A stretch of DNA of 10,054 nucleotides from assembly GCA_031555615.1 (NCBI GenBank), contig JAVBUF010000054.1:1-10054 (forward strand), given 5' to 3'. This stretch comes from UBA935 sp031555615 (GTDB lineage Bacteria > Bacillota > Clostridia > Lachnospirales > Lachnospiraceae). How positions within the stretch are numbered: the stretch's first letter is position 1; each line of letters starts with the position of its first letter. This document shows positions 6,134-10,054 of the stretch, one piece after another. The notes below the pieces were generated by a model. That model made no database searches, had not been told where the DNA came from, and saw nothing but the letters and a program-made list of their open reading frames with translations. The translations under genes and the position numbers were made by a program.

Positions 6134-6168
6134 TGATAGTTTCTTTATTCTTATTATAACAACTATCA
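6134..6168 (-). promoter_or_regulatory. Inverted-repeat operator candidate of the ArsR-type regulator
   Basis: Perfect 8-bp arms TGATAGTT (6134-6141) and AACTATCA (6161-6168) are separated by 19 bp and bracket the -10 box and start site of the regulator promoter. A protein bound across both arms would shut this promoter. A related pair of half-sites, AACT-N6-AGTT within 6283-6296, overlaps the GH51 promoter region. Confidence 0.5.
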
Positions 6169-6180
6169 TATTAAAGTCAA
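6153..6180 (-). promoter_or_regulatory. Promoter of regulator-VOC-DUF5655 operon
   Basis: On the minus strand TTGACT (6180-6175), a 16-bp spacer and TATAAT (6158-6153) form a near-consensus sigma-A promoter, with initiation expected near 6146. Confidence 0.75.
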
Positions 6181-6257
6181 TAATATAGTAGTTAAGAAAA
6201 GAATAAACAATATTAAGTAAAAAAGCAAAAAAAAGAAATAAGAAAGCATATATTATC

Positions 6258-6286
6258 TTGACTTTTTGCCGGGTTAATTATAAACT
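6258..6286 (+). promoter_or_regulatory. Promoter of the GH51-GH43 operon
   Basis: TTGACT at 6258-6263 is followed by TATAAA at 6279-6284 (15-bp spacer) or TAAACT at 6281-6286 (17-bp spacer). The leader to the GH51 ATG is about 65 nt and extremely AT-rich, with repeated AGTT half-sites at 6293-6296, 6305-6308 and 6318-6321. Confidence 0.6.
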
Positions 6287-6355
6287 GGAAATAGTTCAGA
6301 TATAAGTTAAATAATTTAGTTATTAATAAAATAAATAATTAAAAGGAGAAGGAAA

Positions 6356-7858
6356 ATGGCAAAATTATATGTGAATCCAAAGAACAAAAAGGGCCGGATC
6401 AGCAAAGAGATTCAGGGACATTTTTCAGAACATCTGGGGAGATGCATTTATGAAGGATTGTACGTAGGAGAGGATTCGGATATTCCCAATACCAACGGAA
6501 TGCGCAACGATGTAGTTGCCGCATTAAAAGAGATGCAGATACCGGTTCTGCGCTGGCCCGGAGGCTGTTTTGCCGATGAGTATCACTGGAAGGATGGCAT
6601 CGGTCCGAAAGAGAATCGTAAGAAGATGATCAATACCCACTGGGGCGGTGTAGTGGAAGATAACAGCTTCGGAACCCATGAATTTATGGAGCTTTGCCGG
6701 CAGTTAGGCTGTAAAACATATATTAACGGAAATGTGGGCAGCGGCACCGTTCAGGAGATGTCCGAGTGGATTGAGTATCTGACCTTTGAAGGCATCTCCC
6801 CCATGGCTGATCTGCGGGCCAAAAACGGTCACCCGGAACCCTGGAAGGTGGATTATTTTGGCGTGGGTAATGAAAACTGGGGCTGCGGCGGCAACATGAC
6901 ACCGGAGCATTACGGTAACCTGTACCGTAATTATCAGACCTATGTGAGAAATTATAACCAGGATAACCCGATTTATAAAATCTGTTGCGGTGCCAACGTA
7001 GACGATTATCATTGGACCAAGGGCGTACTGGAAACCACTTTCGATCATGCTCAACAGTTCCATGGCTTTATGGACGGCCTTTCCCTGCACTATTACACCC
7101 ATCCGGAAGGCTGGGAAAATAAGGGAAGTGCTACCGAATTTGATGAAAAGACCTGGTACAAAACATTAAAGAAAACCTTTTATATGGAAACCCTGATTAA
7201 TCGCCACGGTGCGATTATGGACGAATATGATCCCGATCAAAAGATAGGCATGATCGTGGATGAGTGGGGCACCTGGTTTACCTGTGAGCCCGGAACCAAT
7301 CCCGGCTTCCTGTATCAGCAGAATACCATGCGGGACGCACTGGTAGCCGGCATTAATCTGAATATGTTCAATAAACATTGTGACCGGATCAAGATGGCCA
7401 ATATTGCGCAGATGATCAATGTTTTGCAGGCAGTCATCCTCACCGAAGGACCGAAGATGATCCTGACACCCACCTATCATGTCTTCAATATGTATAAATA
7501 CCATCAGGATGCAGAGCTGCTGGACAGCTATGTGGAAACTAAGGAAATCGGCCTGGAAGAAGAAAATATGGTACCCCATCTGTATGAATCGGTTTCTTTG
7601 GGAACTGACGGAAAAATCCATGTGACCTTAACCAACCTCAGTATCACAGAAGACGTGGAGATTGACGCGGAATTCACAGATACACCCGTTAAGCAGGTGG
7701 CCGGAACGATTTTAACAGGTAAAATGAATGCTTATAATACATTTGATGCACCGGAGACCGTAAAGCCGGCCGAATTTACCGGATGCACAGTAAAAGAAAA
7801 CAAGGTTGCCTTTACCATTCCGGCATGCAGTGTACTGCACCTTGCGATTGAAATCTAG
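6356..7858 (+). CDS. abfA: GH51 alpha-L-arabinofuranosidase, intracellular
   Basis: This enzyme removes non-reducing terminal alpha-L-arabinofuranosyl units from arabino- and arabinoxylo-oligosaccharides with retention of configuration. The 500-aa length is standard for GH51. RWPGGCFADEYHW at 66-78 is the conserved substrate-binding segment. E173 in GNENWG is the expected acid/base, and E303 in VDEWG the expected nucleophile. An N-terminal strand and a C-terminal beta-sandwich (from about 385) flank the barrel. There is no signal peptide, so it works in the cytosol on imported oligosaccharides. AAGGAG at 6343-6348 is 7 nt before the ATG. It is first in an operon with the GH43 gene 15 bp downstream, and is divergent from the ArsR-type regulator, its likely controller. 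Identity is firm; exact linkage preference is not determined. Confidence 0.97.
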   Translation: MAKLYVNPKNKKGRISKEIQGHFSEHLGRCIYEGLYVGEDSDIPNTNGMRNDVVAALKEMQIPVLRWPGGCFADEYHWKDGIGPKENRKKMINTHWGGVVEDNSFGTHEFMELCRQLGCKTYINGNVGSGTVQEMSEWIEYLTFEGISPMADLRAKNGHPEPWKVDYFGVGNENWGCGGNMTPEHYGNLYRNYQTYVRNYNQDNPIYKICCGANVDDYHWTKGVLETTFDHAQQFHGFMDGLSLHYYTHPEGWENKGSATEFDEKTWYKTLKKTFYMETLINRHGAIMDEYDPDQKIGMIVDEWGTWFTCEPGTNPGFLYQQNTMRDALVAGINLNMFNKHCDRIKMANIAQMINVLQAVILTEGPKMILTPTYHVFNMYKYHQDAELLDSYVETKEIGLEEENMVPHLYESVSLGTDGKIHVTLTNLSITEDVEIDAEFTDTPVKQVAGTILTGKMNAYNTFDAPETVKPAEFTGCTVKENKVAFTIPACSVLHLAIEI

Positions 7859-7873
7859 GAGAAATGAGTAACT

Positions 7874-8866
7874 ATGGATACAATAATAAATGGAAAGATA
7901 ACGGATTATAACGAACCGTTTATCGTACAGCGGGCTGACCCGTATGTTTACCGTCACATCAACGGTACTTACTATTTTACCGCATCGGTTCCGGCTTATG
8001 ACAAAATCATCTTAAGAAGTGCCGGTACTTTGCAGGGATTAAAAGGTGCAGCAGAAAAGGTGGTTTGGCATAAGCACACCGAAGGTGCTATGAGTAAGCA
8101 CATCTGGGCCCCGGAAATCCACTACATCGATGGAAAATGGTATATTTATTTTGCGGCGGGTGAAGCAGAGGATGTTTGGGAAATCCGCCCCTATGTCCTG
8201 GAATGTACCGGAGATGATCCCATGGCGGATGAATGGGTTGAATGCGGTATGATGCAGGCAGTACCGGGAGACACCACATCCTTTACCGGGTTTTCCCTGG
8301 ATGCCACGATTTTTGAAAATAAAGGTATTCATTATCTGGTTTGGGCTGAAAAACCCCGGGAAGTAGAGCCGCCCATTTCCAATCTTTATATTGCCCCGCT
8401 GGAAAGTCCCACCAGACTGGCAACTGTACCCAAGCTGTTGACGACTCCGGAATATGATTGGGAAAAGATCGATTTTCTGGTCAATGAAGGTCCCTCGGTG
8501 ATAAACATAGATGGAATGATCTATTTGACCTATTCCGCCAGCGGTACCGGCTCCTGCTACTGCATGGGATTACTGCGGATACCGGAAACGGCTGATATGA
8601 TGGATATGACGGCCTGGCAGAAGATGGAGCAGCCGGTTTTTGCCACCGATGAGGAAAAAGGCATTTACGGCCCCGGACACAACAGCTTTACCCAGACCGC
8701 CGACGGCCGGGATATCTGTGTGTTCCACGCCAGAACCTATGAAAATGTGGAGGGGGATCCTCTGTATGATCCTAACCGCCATGCCATGCTGATGGAAGTT
8801 ACATGGAATGAAAAAGGGATGCCGGTATTTCGGCCCAGTTCTAATCTGGATAAAAATAATTATTAA
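7874..8866 (+). CDS. GH43 arabinosidase (alpha-L-arabinofuranosidase / exo-arabinanase type)
   Basis: This 330-aa five-bladed beta-propeller glycosidase shows the three GH43 catalytic carboxylates in order: base D22 in RADPYVYRH, pKa-modulating D143 in SLDATIF, and acid E205 in NEGPSVI. WAPEIHYIDGKWYIYFAA (78-95) is another family hallmark. Only the catalytic domain is present and there is no signal peptide, so it should be cytosolic, trimming alpha-1,5-linked arabino-oligosaccharides together with the GH51 enzyme. GH43 enzymes can also act on beta-xylosides; its genetic partner favours arabinose. AGGAGA at 7857-7862 overlaps the GH51 stop and sits 11 nt before the ATG, slightly long. An out-of-frame ATG at 7864 lies between. 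A strong terminator follows. Confidence 0.93.
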   Translation: MDTIINGKITDYNEPFIVQRADPYVYRHINGTYYFTASVPAYDKIILRSAGTLQGLKGAAEKVVWHKHTEGAMSKHIWAPEIHYIDGKWYIYFAAGEAEDVWEIRPYVLECTGDDPMADEWVECGMMQAVPGDTTSFTGFSLDATIFENKGIHYLVWAEKPREVEPPISNLYIAPLESPTRLATVPKLLTTPEYDWEKIDFLVNEGPSVINIDGMIYLTYSASGTGSCYCMGLLRIPETADMMDMTAWQKMEQPVFATDEEKGIYGPGHNSFTQTADGRDICVFHARTYENVEGDPLYDPNRHAMLMEVTWNEKGMPVFRPSSNLDKNNY

Positions 8867-8877
8867 AATAACAAATA

Positions 8878-8921
8878 GCTCCGCCCCGGTTTAATTATAA
8901 GCCAGGGCGGAGTATATTTTT
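8878..8921 (+). terminator. Rho-independent terminator of the arabinosidase operon
   Basis: CTCCGCCCCGG at 8879-8889 pairs with CCAGGGCGGAG at 8902-8912 with one mismatch, giving a GC-rich stem on a 12-nt loop. A T-rich tail runs to 8921. It ends the GH51-GH43 transcript just before the response-regulator promoter. Confidence 0.9.
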
Positions 8922-8958
8922 GGGGTAAATCAAAATAATAATAACAGCAGAGAGAGAC

Positions 8959-8988
8959 GTACATTTGTAGTACTTTGAATGATATAAT
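8959..8988 (+). promoter_or_regulatory. Promoter of response regulator with 11-bp GTAC direct repeats
   Basis: TATAAT at 8983-8988 is a perfect -10, but no TTGACA precedes it. Instead GTACATT (8959-8965) and GTACTTT (8970-8976) form a direct repeat with an 11-bp period covering the -35 position, the second starting 13 bp before the -10. The same layout recurs at 9887-9916. This is typical of an activator-dependent promoter bound by a SARP-type winged helix. Confidence 0.65.
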
Positions 8989-9020
8989 AAAAACCTCAAT
9001 TACAAAGGAGGAAATGTATA

Positions 9021-9839
9021 ATGAAAATAATAGCTGTCGATGATGAAGAACTTGTACTTAAGCTGCTTGTCACGGCTATCGGGGAAGCAGTTCCCGAGGC
9101 GGAAATCCTGGCCTTTGATGATGCTGCGGAATTGCTTGCATTTGCTAATGAAAATACCTTTGATATTGCTTTTTTGGATATCAATTTGAGGGGAAAAAGC
9201 GGCATCGATGTAGCCCGGGAGCTTAAACAGTATAATCCCAAGGTAAATCTTATTTTTGTAACGGGATACATGGACTATGCCAATGATGCTTTTTCCATAT
9301 ATGCCAGCGGTTATGTGATGAAACCGGTGACAAAGGAGAAAATTCTAAAAGAGATGCAAAATTTAAGATATCCATTGAACAAAAAAAAGACCAGCAGGGT
9401 GTTCGTGCAGTGCTTTGGTAACTTTGAGGTATTTGTGAATGGCATTCCCTTGACTTTTCACCGCTCTAAAGCCAAGGAACTATTTGCCTTTCTGGTGGAT
9501 CGCAATGGGGGATCGGTCAGAACTTCCGAAATAGCGGCGGTGATTTGGGAAGAGAAAGAGTATGGACGATCTCTGCGGAATACGGTAACCAGCACGATTT
9601 CCTATATGATGCAGGATTTAAAAGCAGCAGGAATAGAGGATGTGATCATAAAAAACTGGAATAGTATTGCGATAAATACCGACTCTCTGGAATGTGATTA
9701 TTACGATTTGCTGAAGGGAGAGCTGTGGGCGAGTCAGGCATTTCACGGGGAGTATCTGAAGAACTACAGTTGGGCGGAGGAGACCACCGGCTGGCTGGAT
9801 GATAATAAAAATAATCGAAAAGGGAACATGCCGGTTTAG
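9021..9839 (+). CDS. Response regulator with SARP-like winged-helix output domain
   Basis: This 272-aa cytosolic regulator has a receiver domain at 1-115 with the acidic pocket D7/D8, phospho-acceptor D53 in FLDINLRG, T81 in VTGY and K101 in MKPV. After a Lys-rich linker (KKKTS, 121-125), an OmpR/SARP-type winged helix spans about 128-220 (CFGNFEVFVNG, SKAKELFAFLVDRNG, then RTSEIAAVIW). A short tail resembles the start of a BTAD region (ECDYYDLLKGELW) but stops early, so the full BTAD domain of classic SARPs is missing. An excellent ribosome binding site, AAAGGAGG at 9004-9011, lies 9 nt before the ATG. No sensor kinase gene is in the window. It probably binds the GTAC direct repeats in its own promoter and in the next promoter (9887-9916). 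Confidence 0.9.
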   Translation: MKIIAVDDEELVLKLLVTAIGEAVPEAEILAFDDAAELLAFANENTFDIAFLDINLRGKSGIDVARELKQYNPKVNLIFVTGYMDYANDAFSIYASGYVMKPVTKEKILKEMQNLRYPLNKKKTSRVFVQCFGNFEVFVNGIPLTFHRSKAKELFAFLVDRNGGSVRTSEIAAVIWEEKEYGRSLRNTVTSTISYMMQDLKAAGIEDVIIKNWNSIAINTDSLECDYYDLLKGELWASQAFHGEYLKNYSWAEETTGWLDDNKNNRKGNMPV

Positions 9840-9861
9840 AAATATCTGGCATGTTCTTTTT
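9824..9861 (+). terminator. Terminator overlapping the end of the response-regulator gene
   Basis: GAACATGCC at 9824-9832 pairs perfectly with GGCATGTTC at 9848-9856, followed by TTTTT. The left arm lies within the last codons, and the stop codon (9837-9839) is in the loop, so translation to the end competes with hairpin formation. Confidence 0.85.
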
Positions 9862-9886
9862 ACATATTTTATATCAATCGATGCGC

Positions 9887-9916
9887 GTACTTTCGTAGTA
9901 CTCGGTATGCTACAAT
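9887..9916 (+). promoter_or_regulatory. Second promoter with 11-bp GTAC direct repeats
   Basis: GTACTTT at 9887-9893 and GTACTCG at 9898-9904 repeat with an 11-bp period, and the -10 TACAAT at 9911-9916 starts 13 bp after the second repeat. Spacing is identical to the response-regulator promoter at 8959-8988, and no TTGACA-like -35 is present. The transcript should begin near 9922. Confidence 0.65.
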
Positions 9917-9921
9917 ATCCA

Positions 9922-10054
9922 AGGAAAGTATCAGAATCAGAGCAGATAAAATGAGCAGTTCTAAATAAACCTGGAACTGCTCTGAATGTGATTCTTTCCT
10001 ATTGTACCAATTCGCGAAAAAGTAGCCGAAGAACTACAGGAAACCACATGTCTA
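9922..10054 (+). ncRNA. Structured leader or small RNA, cut by the window end
   Basis: Starting at the predicted transcription start, AGGAAA (9922-9927) can pair with TTTCCT (9995-10000) and GAATCA (9934-9939) with TGATTC (9989-9994). An inner perfect 9-bp stem joins GAGCAGTTC (9953-9961) and GAACTGCTC (9974-9982). TCAGAGCAG (9937-9945) can instead pair with CTGCTCTGA (9977-9985), giving a competing fold. No T-run follows, so this is not a simple terminator. A further small hairpin, GTAG at 10022-10025 with CTAC at 10034-10037, lies beyond. No known riboswitch consensus was recognised. It could be the leader of a gene beyond the window or a free small RNA. Confidence 0.5.

Noticed and set aside
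7166..7621. 151-codon minus-strand frame inside the GH51 gene, and a similar one at 6704-7102
   Set aside because: Both are shadows of a strongly conserved enzyme gene, without start signals or recognisable sequence.
7864..7873. ATG at 7864 as an alternative start for the GH43 gene
   Set aside because: It is out of frame with the GH43 coding sequence; the in-frame ATG at 7874 gives the full conserved N-terminus.
9951..9968. Five-codon ORF (MSSSK) in the structured leader, considered as a leader peptide
   Set aside because: No convincing ribosome binding site and its codons form one arm of the main stem; too short to support from one sequence.

Overview
The window looks like chromosome from a low-to-moderate GC anaerobic Firmicute, most likely Clostridia of the Lachnospiraceae type. 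The grounds are strong AAGGAG-type ribosome binding sites, AT-rich intergenic DNA with near-consensus sigma-A promoters, cytosolic GH51/GH43 arabinosidases, a response regulator with a SARP-like winged helix, and a tiny membrane toxin of a type common in gut Firmicutes. This is inference from gene style; no species marker is present.

Layout. (1) 1-1443: the 3' part of an AlbA/Schlafen-type ATP-binding regulator, then an MscL mechanosensitive channel with a C-terminal zinc ribbon, closed by a terminator. (2) 1447-3700: a near-consensus promoter with a tandem palindromic operator drives a ROK repressor overlapping by 4 bp an MFS transporter, probably a self-regulated sugar uptake unit. (3) 3738-4160: two copies of a very small hydrophobic peptide gene on the minus strand, not longer than 26 codons. 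A consensus plus-strand promoter makes a short RNA that converges on the 3' end of the intact copy. This has the architecture of a type I toxin-antitoxin system (TxpA/RatA-like), with a second, truncated copy beside it. (4) 4349-6131, minus strand: a three-gene operon of an ArsR-type regulator with a large C-terminal domain, a VOC/PhnB-like protein and a DUF5655 protein. (5) 6258-8921, plus strand: a divergent arabinan-degradation operon, GH51 alpha-L-arabinofuranosidase and GH43 arabinosidase, ended by a strong terminator. Neither enzyme has a signal peptide, so they should act on imported arabino-oligosaccharides; the divergent ArsR-type protein is the obvious candidate regulator. (6) 8959-9861: a response regulator with a SARP-like DNA-binding domain. 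(7) 9887-10054: a promoter followed by a highly structured RNA that runs to the end of the window.

Two points stand out. First, the toxin locus: both copies encode the same first 19 residues although six codons differ, all silently, and the toxin and antisense promoters are inverted copies of each other. Second, the promoter of the response regulator and the promoter after it share one geometry: two GTAC-containing repeats 11 bp apart in place of a -35 box, with the second repeat starting 13 bp before the -10. This matches the way SARP-type proteins bind, and suggests the regulator controls both itself and the structured RNA downstream.
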